Assembly: GCA_001970955.1 (NCBI GenBank)
Contig: MPUH01000029.1
Location: 1-64,000, forward strand
Direction: 5' to 3'
Origin: Stentor coeruleus
Taxonomy: Eukaryota > Ciliophora > Heterotrichea > Heterotrichida > Stentoridae
Length of the DNA: 64,000 bases
Under the pieces are notes generated by a model, which did no database searches, was not told the DNA's origin, and worked only from the letters and a program-made list of their open reading frames with translations. A program made the translations under genes and the position numbers. Position 1 is the stretch's first letter. Every line of letters begins with the position of its first letter. Below are positions 1 to 10,283 of the stretch, piece by piece.

Positions 1-119
1 TAGCTCTTTTCCTTTTTTTGAGCATTCCAAGTTGTAAAATACATTAGAGATATTTTTTTAAATTATTTTTCAATCCGTAAATGTTTTTGTTAGTATTATT
101 GTACTTTAAATATATTTTA

Positions 120-690
120 TCCATTCTTCTTTATGAGAATTTAAAAATCTATTTCTTTTTTAATCATTGCATTTTTAAATAAAGCTTTAATGACTATCTT
201 TATTGGATTTTCAATGAAACATCTTCATAAATTTTTTTAGAAACAAATTTTGGACCAATATTACTCCAGTCTGGATGCTTACTTGCAACTAAAATTTTAC
301 CAAATTGTGATTTTGATAAATTCATAAATTAATTCTTGATTTTCAGCGTTATCAAAAAACAAAATGAAGTTGATTTTTTAATTCTCAAAATAGTCCAAGA
401 CTTTTGTTTTTACTGTTAATGCAGTATTAACTATATTCTCCTTAGCATTATCTTTCTTCTCTTCAATTCTAGCCTTGCTAAATAGTTCTGAAAACAATAT
501 TTAAGCTTGCCTCACTTTTGGCATTAACCATCCAAGTAATTCTATAATTTTCTTTTTTTTCATTAATAAATAACTTTGCTGCTGTTGTTTTTCCTATACC
601 TCCCATTCCGACTATTGTGACTAGATTATTATTTTCAAATTCATTTATATTTTTATCATAATATCTTCTCTGGAAATATAGTTTTCATTG
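120..690 (-). pseudogene. Decayed NB-ARC (STAND) NTPase remnant
   Basis: Read on the minus strand, about 640 down to 480 gives a clear P-loop of the NB-ARC type (LVTIVGMGGIGKTTAAKLF), followed by a W-x-V-N-A-K-S segment as in the family. The reading frame then breaks near 490; a shifted frame continues with a hydrophobic-FFDNAEN stretch (near 350) that resembles the second kinase motif, and another shift gives an ILVASKHP stretch (near 290) like the following sensor motif. At least three stops or shifts separate these pieces and no 15-nt intron repairs them. NB-ARC proteins are ATP-driven signalling switches usually followed by TPR, WD40 or LRR repeats; no such repeats are seen before the window edge. 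A pseudogene is the best reading; a sequencing-error explanation would need several errors. Confidence 0.6.
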
Positions 691-710
691 GTAGTAAGCC
701 TCAATAACTA

Positions 711-925
711 TCCTATTAAGTTCCTATTTTTTATTTAGTTCCCATGCTCATATTATGTTCCAATTTGATTCCTAATAAGTTCTTATAATTTCTATTCAGT
801 TCATATTTCTATTTAGTTCCTGCTTCATATTCAGTCTCTATTAAATTCCTATTTTTCTATTCAGTTCCTATTTTCCCATTCAGTTTCTATTTTTTCCTAT
901 TCAGTTACTATTTAGGCCTATGTTT
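711..925. repeat. Degenerate short tandem repeat
   Basis: About ten imperfect copies of a roughly 19-22 nt unit resembling TATTCAGTTCCTATTTTTC, one after another, with many substitutions and length changes. It lies just upstream (on the minus strand) of the NB-ARC remnant. No coding potential is apparent. Confidence 0.6.
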
Positions 926-2194
926 CTTTATGCACCCTACTTGAAAAAAAACGTTTAATATTCTTAATGATTACAATAAATTCAATTAAAAATTAATTAC
1001 TAATAAAATATCTTAACTAGAAAAAAATTCAGTAAATACATTTTCTTAATCGTTCTAAGCTTATAGAATTTGTAAAAATAGACCATCTAATAGAAGGGAC
1101 GATTGCTTATTTAACTTAAAAATCTCCTTATTTTAAAAAGTTATTGAGTTATTTTTTTTTAATTATTAGACTCGTAAAAATTTCCCCAATTAAACTTGGA
1201 TTTTATTCTATATAATAATATACATGAACAGTACAATAGCAATTAAAACAGTTGTTTGAAGGGTTTTTAAAACCAAAAGTAATTTAAGATTATAGTCAGT
1301 CTCACTTAATTTCAATCTAGAATTTTCAAAAATTGATCTATAATGAATGCTTTTGTTAACCTACACGCGTAGCATTTCCAAATATAGCCTTCAACTAAAT
1401 GATTATCTTTGTTAAGGTTAGAAAGTTTATTGCATAATAAACTAATCATTGACTTCTCTTAGTGAATGCCATACACACCATTTTTAGTTAATTTGGCACT
1501 TTTAGTTTATCATTTAGTGAAAGCAAAAGGAAATTTTCTTGCATCCCGCTCATTATTTAAAATTTATTACCAAACACGATTCTTTTTGAATTCTTCTTAT
1601 ACCCTACCATTTTTAAGTTTGATTTATGAAAAATCTAGGGAATAGCAATAACTGTAAAAATTGCAGACGGTGAATAACAAAGTTCTCTCGAAAATAAAAC
1701 ATAATAAATCTATCATTAAATTCTTCCCAATATTTTTTCTTAAAAACTTTTTAAGATACAGATTTTTTGAGATTTAAATAAGCAATTGTCCTATTATAAC
1801 ATTATAAAGTCAAAATTACCTTTATTATTTAAACTGTTATATCATTTTCAATTTATGATTTTTAATTCTTTGATATTTGTTGTTTGAGATTTCTTAGCTC
1901 TTAGCATTAAAACATATAACTTTTTGGCAAAAGTAATATTCCTTTATATTTTAGACTTACTAATTTGTTGTAAATATCTTTTATTTTATTAGGAATTATC
2001 CCTTTGCTTGCGTCAAAGATTCTGCTGAATTATTCAGCATTCAAGAATATCCTCTAAATTACTTCTATTTCCATAATCATCAAACCAAATCTAATTCTAA
2101 CTCTAAATATAAAAATTATCAACAATCTAACACCCTACCCTTAACATTTAAAACCTTTACAACCTCTTCAAATAACCCCTTCTACAATTAAAAT
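926..2194. other. Intergenic, no gene seen
   Basis: AT-rich sequence with frequent stops in all frames. I see no conserved motif, RNA gene or repeat here. Confidence 0.6.
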
Positions 2195-3094
2195 CTATTT
2201 ATTATTCAGTTTATTATATCTCTCATCAAGAATTTTCCCTTGTAAATACTTTTTGAATATAGTCAATTTATTATATTTTTCCTTCAAAGCACTTCTTTGT
2301 GATATACTAATAGGAGATATACACAAACTAGGTTCAATATGATAAGTAGGTGACATTGGTGTTCTTTTTTTTCTAGAGGACTTCATGATAACTTTCTCAT
2401 TTTTTTTAGACCAACTAATCGTCCTATGTTTTAACTCATCATAAGTATCACTTCTAGAAGGAGTCAAATTGTTTTTATCATTGTTTTTTATAATATAAAG
2501 GCTTTTTCTATTATTAAGATTCCCATATGGGCTTCCATTATTAGCCTTTTGCATAATTTTTTTATGTCTTTTAAGAACATTCGCTAAAAAATTATCCTTT
2601 ATATCCTTTGGACATTGACATGGACTTTTTCTACATTCCTCACATTTTTGGTTTAATATATGTTTAACTTGTTTATAACTAAAACTTGTCTTTTCAGTAA
2701 CACTTCGACGATGAGTTCCATTCATTGTTGATCGAGGACGCATTTTACTTTTCGGTCTAGCTTCAAGGCTTATATGGTTAAATGCATTAAAAATCTCTTG
2801 TTTTTCTAGGAGCTCTTGGTTGACTTTTGAACGTGGGAATTGAGATACTTTGTATTTTCCGTAGTCGTGGGGTTCTTGGATACGGAATTGATGAGCATTG
2901 AAATATGCTTCGTCGTAAACACCATTACTAGCAACGTGCGTATTGTAAATGTTGTTCAAATGTTTTATGTAGTCCTCTGCTCTATGATATGACCTATAAC
3001 GGTCTTGAATAATATGAGTCTCAGGAAGACCTCTTGTAGGAGATTTATTGGGGCTTGATGTATTTGAACGAGCTGAAATTTTGGAGGTATTCAT
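2195..3094 (-). CDS. Basic protein of unknown function, 299 aa
   Basis: I do not recognise a family. The protein is rich in Lys, Arg, Ser and Asn, has no membrane segment or signal peptide, and carries one small Cys cluster, CEECRKSPCQCP, at about residues 150-161, which could bind a metal. The N-terminal 30 residues are Ser/Thr/Pro-rich and look disordered. The N-terminal half has the codon regularity of a real gene. Stop is TAG. It is convergent with nothing; eS4 lies upstream on the same strand, with a gap of about 330 nt. No TATAA is seen directly before the ATG, unlike many neighbours. Confidence 0.7.
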   Translation of the reverse strand: MNTSKISARSNTSSPNKSPTRGLPETHIIQDRYRSYHRAEDYIKHLNNIYNTHVASNGVYDEAYFNAHQFRIQEPHDYGKYKVSQFPRSKVNQELLEKQEIFNAFNHISLEARPKSKMRPRSTMNGTHRRSVTEKTSFSYKQVKHILNQKCEECRKSPCQCPKDIKDNFLANVLKRHKKIMQKANNGSPYGNLNNRKSLYIIKNNDKNNLTPSRSDTYDELKHRTISWSKKNEKVIMKSSRKKRTPMSPTYHIEPSLCISPISISQRSALKEKYNKLTIFKKYLQGKILDERYNKLNNK

Positions 3095-3427
3095 ATTTTG
3101 TTAATCATATATTACACCCAGTGATCAATATAAAATTTGTATAACAGCAACTAAAAAAACCTGTTGCATTGCAAATATTAAGAATTAAACATAATTTATC
3201 CAAAATAAAAGTGACCAAGTCAATTTTACAAATTAAAAACACAATCCCATTACCATTAACCTATCTCAACGCAAAAAAATTCTCAAACAATAAAATCCTC
3301 AATAACCACATATCCTCACAATAAAACTTATCCAAATCCTTTCGCCAAAAGTATATCCCAATACCATCTTCTCTAATCCTATTCCAAATCTTTCCATAAA
3401 ACCAAACCTATATTCTTAATATCTAAA
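3095..3427. other. Intergenic gap (333 nt)
   Basis: Spacer between the end of eS4 and the start of the unknown basic gene. AT-rich; nothing recognisable. Confidence 0.6.
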
Positions 3428-4222
3428 TTACTGAGAAACTGCATCAGGGAATCTTCTAGCTTGTTCTTCCAAAATCGTCTCTTTAACACCATCACCTTTA
3501 GGTAATGTCACAAGTGTTTTTTTCCCTTTCCCAATAACAAACGCATTAATTTGCCTTGTAGCAAAAGTATGTCCATGAGTATCCCTAACATGTACAATAT
3601 CAAAACCACCATCATGTTTTTCAGTATGACTAATAACCCCAACTCTTCCAGTATTCTTACCACCAGAAATCATAATCAAATTTCCAGATTCAAACCTGAC
3701 AAAATCAATAATCTCATTCTTTACCAAATCAAGTTTAACTGAATCATTGACTTTAATATCAGGATGTGGATAACGAATAGTCCTTCCATCATGAGTGACA
3801 ATATAAGGAACATGATTTGGTGCAACAAGTCTTCTTTTAACTTTACAAAGTTTATATTTAGCCTCATCAGCATCAACTGGATGCATAACAAATCGACCTT
3901 TTACATCATAAAGTAATCTAAAATTCTCATTTGTGGTTGTGATTGAAATGACGTCTTGGAAACCTGCTGGGAACTTTGGATCAGTTCTTGGCTTACCATC
4001 AACTCGTACATGACCTCCTTTTTCATGCATGATCATCATAGCTTCTCTTTTGGATAGTGCATATCTCAATCTGTTTCTAAGACATATAAGTAAAGGTAAA
4101 CATTCTCTTCGTTTGTGTGGCCCTGTTGAAGGTCTTGGAGCCCATGTTCCTCCCATTTTGCCAAGCATCCAGTGGTGAGGAGCATTAACTCGTTTAAGAT
4201 GCTTCTTTGGACCTCTTGCCAT
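3428..4222 (-). CDS. RPS4: Small ribosomal subunit protein eS4
   Basis: Cytosolic 40S ribosomal protein eS4, 264 aa, the usual length. The N-terminus [15 protein letters not shown] and the phrase [17 protein letters not shown] are diagnostic for eukaryotic S4. In order: N-terminal eS4 domain (about 1-40), S4 RNA-binding domain (about 42-105, with [17 protein letters not shown]), central eS4 domain, and a C-terminal KOW motif ([11 protein letters not shown], about 190). It binds 18S rRNA near the 5' domain. The single-exon ORF runs unbroken with TAA stop. ATATAAA lies about 8 nt before the ATG. Codon use is more even and GC-richer than in neighbours, as expected for a highly expressed gene. 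Confidence 0.97.
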   Translation of the reverse strand: MARGPKKHLKRVNAPHHWMLGKMGGTWAPRPSTGPHKRRECLPLLICLRNRLRYALSKREAMMIMHEKGGHVRVDGKPRTDPKFPAGFQDVISITTTNENFRLLYDVKGRFVMHPVDADEAKYKLCKVKRRLVAPNHVPYIVTHDGRTIRYPHPDIKVNDSVKLDLVKNEIIDFVRFESGNLIMISGGKNTGRVGVISHTEKHDGGFDIVHVRDTHGHTFATRQINAFVIGKGKKTLVTLPKGDGVKETILEEQARRFPDAVSQ

Positions 4223-4742
4223 TGTTTTTTTATATGGACGAAATTTCTCCCATAGACTTAAAGCCTTTTGGTATAAGAAATTCGGTTTAACTAAAAAGTG
4301 TATTTGAGGAAAGGCTTAGGAGGTAGACTGGTTTATAGAGGGAAGAAGTTGGGAAAAGGGAATTTGATTTTTTGGTAGAGGATTTATAAGAAAAAATGAA
4401 GGATTTGAATAAATTANTTATAAGAAAAAATGAAGGATTTGAATAAATTAGGAAGTTTGCTGATAGGTTTTAAAGATAATGTGCTTAATATGATTATGGA
4501 AGATAAGGATAGATTAAAAGGGTATTATTAGAAATTTAAATATTGCAATTAGGTCTGGGAACTTATAATCATATGATTTCATAATATTATATGTATTATC
4601 CACTTTTCATATATAAGATTTATATTTTATAGTAATACCAACATATTAAACCTATAAAATACTCGACTACATCAATCTATAAAAGCCTTTTATATTCCAA
4701 TCTATAATATTTATATACTAATCTCAATTTTCCTATAAATTA
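4223..4742. other. Intergenic gap with a false duplication
   Basis: Between the eS4 start and the importin stop, both on the minus strand. It contains the N at 4417 with a 33-nt exact copy on each side. The part next to eS4 is poor in C on the plus strand, the usual 5'-flank bias in this window. Confidence 0.6.
4384..4450. repeat. Exact 33-nt duplication around a single N (assembly artefact)
   Basis: Bases 4384-4416 and 4418-4450 are identical, separated by one N at 4417. This is the pattern of two contig ends joined without merging their overlap. Confidence 0.85.
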
Positions 4743-7586
4743 CTAATTACTTATGATATAATTCACTATTTTCTTCTCTTTTTCTGTCAAGTTCACCCAA
4801 TAAGCATTCCAGCCTTCAGCCGAGTTATTCCTAATTATAGTAACCAACTCTTTCACACAATCATTAGGGTTTAAACACTCGAATTTCGAATCATAAAAAT
4901 TCGTAGGTTCTGTTCCAAAAGGAAAATCATCATCATCATCATCGCTATCTTCATCATAATCCTCATCCTCACTATCTAAAGCATTATAATTAAGATTCAC
5001 ATTGACTTTATTTATTGTATCATTAGCTTTATCCCTAATCTCCATTTCTGGATCATAAGAACATTGGATTATAAGCTGAAAATACTGAAAAAGCATATTT
5101 GATAAACTCTGAGGGACGGGGACAGTAAAAAATGCTCCAAGTCCAAAAATCAAATGTATTTTCGCTAAGGACTCAAGATAATATTTAACTGAGGCTTTAG
5201 CATATTCACAAATTTCAAATATACAATCAAGGCGACTAAATGTTTCTGTTGGGTTATTATATATAGCAGTAAAGATTATTTGTGTACAAGCGATTTTGTA
5301 TTTTTTACTATAATTCAATTTAAAACACTTCATTGCGTTATCAATAATCAAAGGAATGCAGTCAAGTTTATAGTTCTCAAGAACACATATAAGAACTTCA
5401 CAGCCTAAAAAAACTTCATCTTCATCCATATCAAGAAGTTTAAAGCACATATTTAATATATTTGGCATATACTGCAAAGTTAACATTTTGTATTTTGTTA
5501 TAAAATTCGCCATAGGGGGGAAAATCTCTTCTATATACTGTGAGGCAAAAGCTTTTATTGATTCATTTCCTAGTATTGAGATTATTAAGCATTCAAATAA
5601 TACATATAAATAACTTAATGACTCTTGTGGGGCATAATAAAGAAGACATGATAATATATTAGCAGACTCTTCAAAAAAATCTGAGTTTTTAAAACAAAAC
5701 TTCAATAACTCAATTAAACTCTGACTAAGTTTGATAATTTCATCAGAGTTTTTATTGAAAACGTCGATTATTTTAGATATCGCGTTTAAAATTGAAACTG
5801 CTGCTAAGTTGTTATCATCATTTCTATCATGTCGTGGACGGATAACTGTATTTTCAAATGATTCAACTAGATATTGAGAAAGTTCAAGGGCGTAAGGACG
5901 TACTTCATCAGGGAAAGTTGAGACGATGCTTTCTAAAGATTCAACAAGTTCTTCTGATTCAATTTCATTTATGAGTTTTAAATATATTTGTAGAAGGTTT
6001 TGGATCTCTTTAGAAAGACTAATTTTGCTTATTTCCCAATGAAGTACTCTAGGTAAAGATACAGCTGCTGAATATCTTACAGGTAAATCTACATCAACCA
6101 TAAGTTTACACATAGCAGTAAAAACTAATTGTTGTTGATCTTTGTTTTGAAACTGAATCTGACCATATCTTGCATATACCCATGGCGCTCTAAATCTCAT
6201 AAATCCATTATTACTGTTAAACTCAGGAAATACATGAGTGAAAAGTATATTTTCAGCATCTTCTCGAAGTTTATTATATGAAGGTCTTGCAAGCTCACTT
6301 ATACACCCTAAAGCCATTAATAAAGCTTCCTTTCTTAATAAATTTGGTGTTTCTACAATTTTATTAAGTTCGTTTTTTATATAGTTAAAAAATGCAAATA
6401 GATATCTTGCTTCACAAAGACTGTTCATTAAAGTTACTGCTGAGGTTTTTTTTGAATAGTTAGCTTTACAGATTTCTTCTTCTTTTCTTATAAAATCCAA
6501 AGGGTTGTCAGTCCATAACTCTTCATCACTTGGGGTTCTGTATAGTAAAGATAAGCATATACCAACTAAAAGTTTCCCAGCGATTTCAGGGGTGATTTTT
6601 TTCATCACAGGTTCTAATTTGACACCTTGATTGAGAAATTTAAGGTAAAAATTCATTACTGGGTCTGAAAGTCTGACTTTTGAAGAATTAAATACAGCAA
6701 CTAAGATGATGTTGTAAAACTCTAAAGCCCATGTGCTTTGGAAATACTCACAAATCATAAGGTTTTGATCTCGTAAATATGTTTTATTAAAGTATCTTGT
6801 GAAAAATCTATGGATGATCTGTGCTGACCATTTTTTACATAACCATTGAGGGTGTTGTTCATAGTCTTTAAGATCAACATGAGGTTCTGTAGGTAAAACT
6901 ATAATACTTGGTGTTATGAGAATAGTTCTAAAACACTTAAGCCATCGTTCTAAACATTCATTTTCAGCATATTTACTTGGTAGCTCAAGATAAAAAGACA
7001 CCCAATATATACTCAGAATCAATTGGGTATGTTTAAAACTTTCTTCTGTTGTATGTTGGATTAGAGTTTCTAATAAGTCTATAAGTGATGGAAAGTAGTT
7101 ATCTATGAGCTTTAAAAGATGATCACGTTTATCGGTCATGATACATTCATAAAGTTTAGAAGCTTGGTAAATCATAATAAGACCTGAATATATTAAGTCA
7201 GAGGTTATAAGGCATTGATGGACTTGATCAAAAAAAGTGTCCCATGGATGATCGGATTTGAGAACGAAATGGGTTATTTCTTCATATTGGGCTCTGATTT
7301 TTTCGTGAATCGTGTATTTTAGACATACTGCTAAGTTAGTACGAAGGAAAGATTTGTCGTTTTCGTTTATGAGATTATCTTTCCAGTGCTTGGATAAGTT
7401 TTTTAAGTGAATTGCTGCTAGCTGACTAATTTCTAGGTTTTGGTTTTGTAGCGATATTGTCATTAGAAGTGGCACAAGACCTGGTTGACCTTTGATTGAT
7501 TCGAAATACTGGTATGCAGCTTGACGAGCCTCATTATCATTCCCAATACTCGCTATAAAAGCTTGTATCAGCATACTTTCATCCAT
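4743..7586 (-). CDS. Importin-7/8-type karyopherin beta
   Basis: Nuclear import receptor of the importin-beta superfamily, 947 aa, all helical HEAT-type repeats with an acidic tract (DDDDDDF) near residue 889. The N-terminal importin domain (about 20-100: ARQAAYQYF, QLAAIHLKNLSKHW) binds Ran-GTP in this family. Order and wording of landmarks match IPO7/IPO8: CKKWSAQIIHRFF, DEELWTDNPLDFI, HVFPEF, GFMRFRAPWVYARYG. The C-terminal acidic stretch is also typical. IPO7/8 and yeast Sxm1/Nmd5 carry ribosomal proteins and other cargo into the nucleus. Human IPO7 is about 1040 aa, so this is slightly short. No break in the frame; TATATATAAAT directly precedes the ATG. Assignment to IPO7 rather than IPO8 is not possible, as the split is vertebrate-specific. 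Confidence 0.9.
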   Translation of the reverse strand: MDESMLIQAFIASIGNDNEARQAAYQYFESIKGQPGLVPLLMTISLQNQNLEISQLAAIHLKNLSKHWKDNLINENDKSFLRTNLAVCLKYTIHEKIRAQYEEITHFVLKSDHPWDTFFDQVHQCLITSDLIYSGLIMIYQASKLYECIMTDKRDHLLKLIDNYFPSLIDLLETLIQHTTEESFKHTQLILSIYWVSFYLELPSKYAENECLERWLKCFRTILITPSIIVLPTEPHVDLKDYEQHPQWLCKKWSAQIIHRFFTRYFNKTYLRDQNLMICEYFQSTWALEFYNIILVAVFNSSKVRLSDPVMNFYLKFLNQGVKLEPVMKKITPEIAGKLLVGICLSLLYRTPSDEELWTDNPLDFIRKEEEICKANYSKKTSAVTLMNSLCEARYLFAFFNYIKNELNKIVETPNLLRKEALLMALGCISELARPSYNKLREDAENILFTHVFPEFNSNNGFMRFRAPWVYARYGQIQFQNKDQQQLVFTAMCKLMVDVDLPVRYSAAVSLPRVLHWEISKISLSKEIQNLLQIYLKLINEIESEELVESLESIVSTFPDEVRPYALELSQYLVESFENTVIRPRHDRNDDNNLAAVSILNAISKIIDVFNKNSDEIIKLSQSLIELLKFCFKNSDFFEESANILSCLLYYAPQESLSYLYVLFECLIISILGNESIKAFASQYIEEIFPPMANFITKYKMLTLQYMPNILNMCFKLLDMDEDEVFLGCEVLICVLENYKLDCIPLIIDNAMKCFKLNYSKKYKIACTQIIFTAIYNNPTETFSRLDCIFEICEYAKASVKYYLESLAKIHLIFGLGAFFTVPVPQSLSNMLFQYFQLIIQCSYDPEMEIRDKANDTINKVNVNLNYNALDSEDEDYDEDSDDDDDDFPFGTEPTNFYDSKFECLNPNDCVKELVTIIRNNSAEGWNAYWVNLTEKEKKIVNYIISN

Positions 7587-7819
7587 ATTTATATATAAAT
7601 CAAACTAATCCTTTTATCCATTGCTCACTTTTCCGATAAAAAAAATCAATATATACACTAATTAAATACCTAAAATCCCAAATGATAAACCAAAAAAAAA
7701 AAATAAACCCTTAAAACTTTTTATATTTATATTAACTCTCATAATACTAAGCAAAAATACCTCAAAATACCTCAAAACACCACAACTATCATAAAATTTT
7801 ATCCTAGTGGAATAAATAA

Positions 7820-9364
7820 ATGGATCTATTCGTGGCAAAAGTGACCCAAGAACTTAACCGTGAAATCGGCTACCATTCAGTAACAGATGAAGAAAAAGCT
7901 GGTTTCGCTAACATAATCAGTCATACTCTACGTGATGACCCTGACCTTGCAGCACTTTTACCAGTCAAACCTTTCGGTAAAGACCTTTTTGAAAAAGTAC
8001 GTACAGGGGTCATTCTCTGTAAACTCATCAACGCTGCTCATCCAGGGACAATCTTTGAAAAAGCAATCAATATTAAATCAAATATCAACATCTTCCAAAT
8101 CACTGAAAACTTAAACCTTGCCATAAATGCAGCTAAATCCATAGGTTGTACTGTTGTGTCAATACATCCAGAATCTATAATCGAACAACGTGAATATTTA
8201 ATCCTTGGGCTTATTTGGCAAATAATCAAAATCCTTATGTTATCAAAAGTTAATCTTAAAAACCATCCTGAACTTGTAAAACTTGTGGAGGAAGGTGAAG
8301 AGCTTAGTGACTTATTAAAAATGTCCCCAGAAGTTATTCTTTTAAGATGGTTTAATTATCATCTTAAACATGCAGGGACAACAAGACGTGTAAACAACTT
8401 TGAAAATGATATAAAAGATAGTGAATGCTATACTTTGTTATTAAATCAAATCGATCCTTCTAGATGTGATAAATCAGCTTTAACAATTGAAGATTTAAAC
8501 ATAAGAGCAGGAAAGGTTATTGAAAATGCAACAAGAATAGGTGTTGAATCTCCTATAACACCTAATAATATAGTAAGTGGGAATTCTAAGCTCAATATAA
8601 TATTTGCTGCAGCTATTTTTAATAATAATCCTGGATTACATGCAACAGAACAGGAGTTATATGAAGCTGCAGGGTTATTAAATGATGATGCAGAAGGTAC
8701 TCGTGAAGAAAGGGCATTTAGAATGTGGATAAATTCTTTAGGTATTGAAGGACTTTATATAAACAATTTATATGAAGATGTAAGAGATGGTTTAGCAATA
8801 CTAAAAGTTATAGACAAAGTAGAACCGGGGACGGTAAATTGGAAGCGAGTTGAGATGAAAACTAATCACAGATTAAAAAGACTAGCTAATTGTGGCCTTG
8901 TTATTGAGTATGGTCGAACTTTAGGGTTTACATTAGTTGGTGTAGGGAATATGGATTTTGTAGATGGGAGGAAAAAACTTATATTAGGATATGTTTGGCA
9001 ATTAGTCAGATATGCTACTTTGAAACTTATTGGATCAATGACTGAAGAAGCTTTAATGAAATGGGCTAATAGTCGTGTAACAACTAAAGCTAACAATTTC
9101 CGAGATAAGTCTATTGGAAATGGTAGGTTCCTTATTGAACTTTTTGCATCAGTTGAATCAAGAGCTATCAATTGGGATCTAGTCACCCCAGGAGAAGATC
9201 CTGAAGGTAAAGAACAGAACTCAAAATACATCATGTCTTTAGCTCGTAAACTTGGAGGTAGCGTGTTTTGTACATGGGAAGATATTGTTGAAGTGAATTC
9301 CAAAATGATCATGACAATTATAGCAACAGCTCATCATATTGCTCAGACTTATCATTCATCTTAG
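7820..9364 (+). CDS. Plastin/fimbrin, actin-bundling protein
   Basis: Four tandem calponin-homology domains, 514 aa, at about 20-145, 165-275, 295-400 and 405-510. Landmarks include KVRTGVILCKLINAAHPGTI, NIFQITENLNLAINAAKSIGC, EYLILGLIWQIIK, MWINSLGI and LILGYVWQLVRY. Two pairs of CH domains make the family cross-link actin filaments. Animal and yeast forms start with two EF-hands (total about 620 aa); here the ORF starts with a short leader and then CH1, so Ca-binding EF-hands are absent, as in plant and several protist fimbrins. The next gene starts only 36 nt after the TAG stop on the same strand. Confidence 0.95.
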   Translation: MDLFVAKVTQELNREIGYHSVTDEEKAGFANIISHTLRDDPDLAALLPVKPFGKDLFEKVRTGVILCKLINAAHPGTIFEKAINIKSNINIFQITENLNLAINAAKSIGCTVVSIHPESIIEQREYLILGLIWQIIKILMLSKVNLKNHPELVKLVEEGEELSDLLKMSPEVILLRWFNYHLKHAGTTRRVNNFENDIKDSECYTLLLNQIDPSRCDKSALTIEDLNIRAGKVIENATRIGVESPITPNNIVSGNSKLNIIFAAAIFNNNPGLHATEQELYEAAGLLNDDAEGTREERAFRMWINSLGIEGLYINNLYEDVRDGLAILKVIDKVEPGTVNWKRVEMKTNHRLKRLANCGLVIEYGRTLGFTLVGVGNMDFVDGRKKLILGYVWQLVRYATLKLIGSMTEEALMKWANSRVTTKANNFRDKSIGNGRFLIELFASVESRAINWDLVTPGEDPEGKEQNSKYIMSLARKLGGSVFCTWEDIVEVNSKMIMTIIATAHHIAQTYHSS

Positions 9365-9400
9365 TTTAGTTCATAGGTTAAAAAGTTTACTGATAGTAAT

Positions 9401-10147
9401 ATGGACTACCAAAAACTCTCACACAAAGTCAAACAGAATTCCCCAGTGATCAAACAAAGGAATATATCAGAACCAAATTCCCCTTTTATTCAAGCATCAC
9501 GACCACCACCTTTAAATACCTTAGGGTGTACTCAAAAACGCCTTGAAGATGCTCGTATAATACAGAGGACATTAGTATATATAATTAACCTCCCAGCTAG
9601 TGTTTCAGATGAATATACTATAACAAACCCCATTTATTTCGGTAAATACGGGAGGATTATCAAAATTCATATAACCTCTGGTCACCATAATAGCCAAGAT
9701 CTTATATTTGGTGCTTATATTACGTATTCTAATGAAGAAGAAGCTGCAGTTTGTATTAAAACATGCCATGATCATTTACTTGATGGCAAAAAACTCACTG
9801 TTACTTTTGGGACTACAAAATATTGTTCTTATTTTCTTAAAAACTCAAGGTGTCCTAAAAATGATTGTGTATTTCTTCATGCTTTAGCTTCAGATGCTGA
9901 TACTATTTTCCGTGAAGAGATGGTAAATTCAAAGCACATACAACCACAAGATTCTGTTTTTGATAGACTTAAGGTTATTAAATTTCCCCCAGCTTTTCCT
10001 TCAAAACTCCCTGAGTTTAAAATTGTTCGTGAAAGAGCAATTTCGGAGATAGTGGAGAATAATTCGAGCCCTCCAAAGAGAGCTAGGGTTTATAGTAGAG
10101 ATAACTGCAGTACAAGCAGATATCCTTTTATAATGGACTGTGATTGA
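9401..10147 (+). CDS. CNOT4/Not4-like RRM-CCCH protein lacking the RING domain
   Basis: 248 aa. Residues about 50-138 form the divergent RRM of Not4/CNOT4 (NPIYFGKYGRIIKIHI), followed by GTTKYCSYFLKNSRCPKNDC, a nearly exact match to the CNOT4 C3H1 finger (Cys142, Cys151, Cys156, His160). In CNOT4 an N-terminal RING E3 ligase domain comes first; here the ATG is preceded by only 36 nt of spacer and then plastin, so there is no room for it. The protein may therefore bind RNA or CCR4-NOT without ubiquitin-ligase activity, or be a truncated paralogue. A possible 15-nt intron (GTGATTGAAATTTAG, 10139-10153) with the A at position 10 overlaps the last codons; if used, the C-terminus becomes about nine residues longer. 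Confidence 0.85.
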   Translation: MDYQKLSHKVKQNSPVIKQRNISEPNSPFIQASRPPPLNTLGCTQKRLEDARIIQRTLVYIINLPASVSDEYTITNPIYFGKYGRIIKIHITSGHHNSQDLIFGAYITYSNEEEAAVCIKTCHDHLLDGKKLTVTFGTTKYCSYFLKNSRCPKNDCVFLHALASDADTIFREEMVNSKHIQPQDSVFDRLKVIKFPPAFPSKLPEFKIVRERAISEIVENNSSPPKRARVYSRDNCSTSRYPFIMDCD

Positions 10148-10283
10148 AATTTAGATTATTATTTGGATTATAAAGTGAAATAGTTGGATTTTATAATGAT
10201 ATAGGATTTATTATTTTTTTTGATATTTTATTGGGAAGGTTGTTGTTATAATAATATGTAAAATTATGATTATTATAAGGTAA

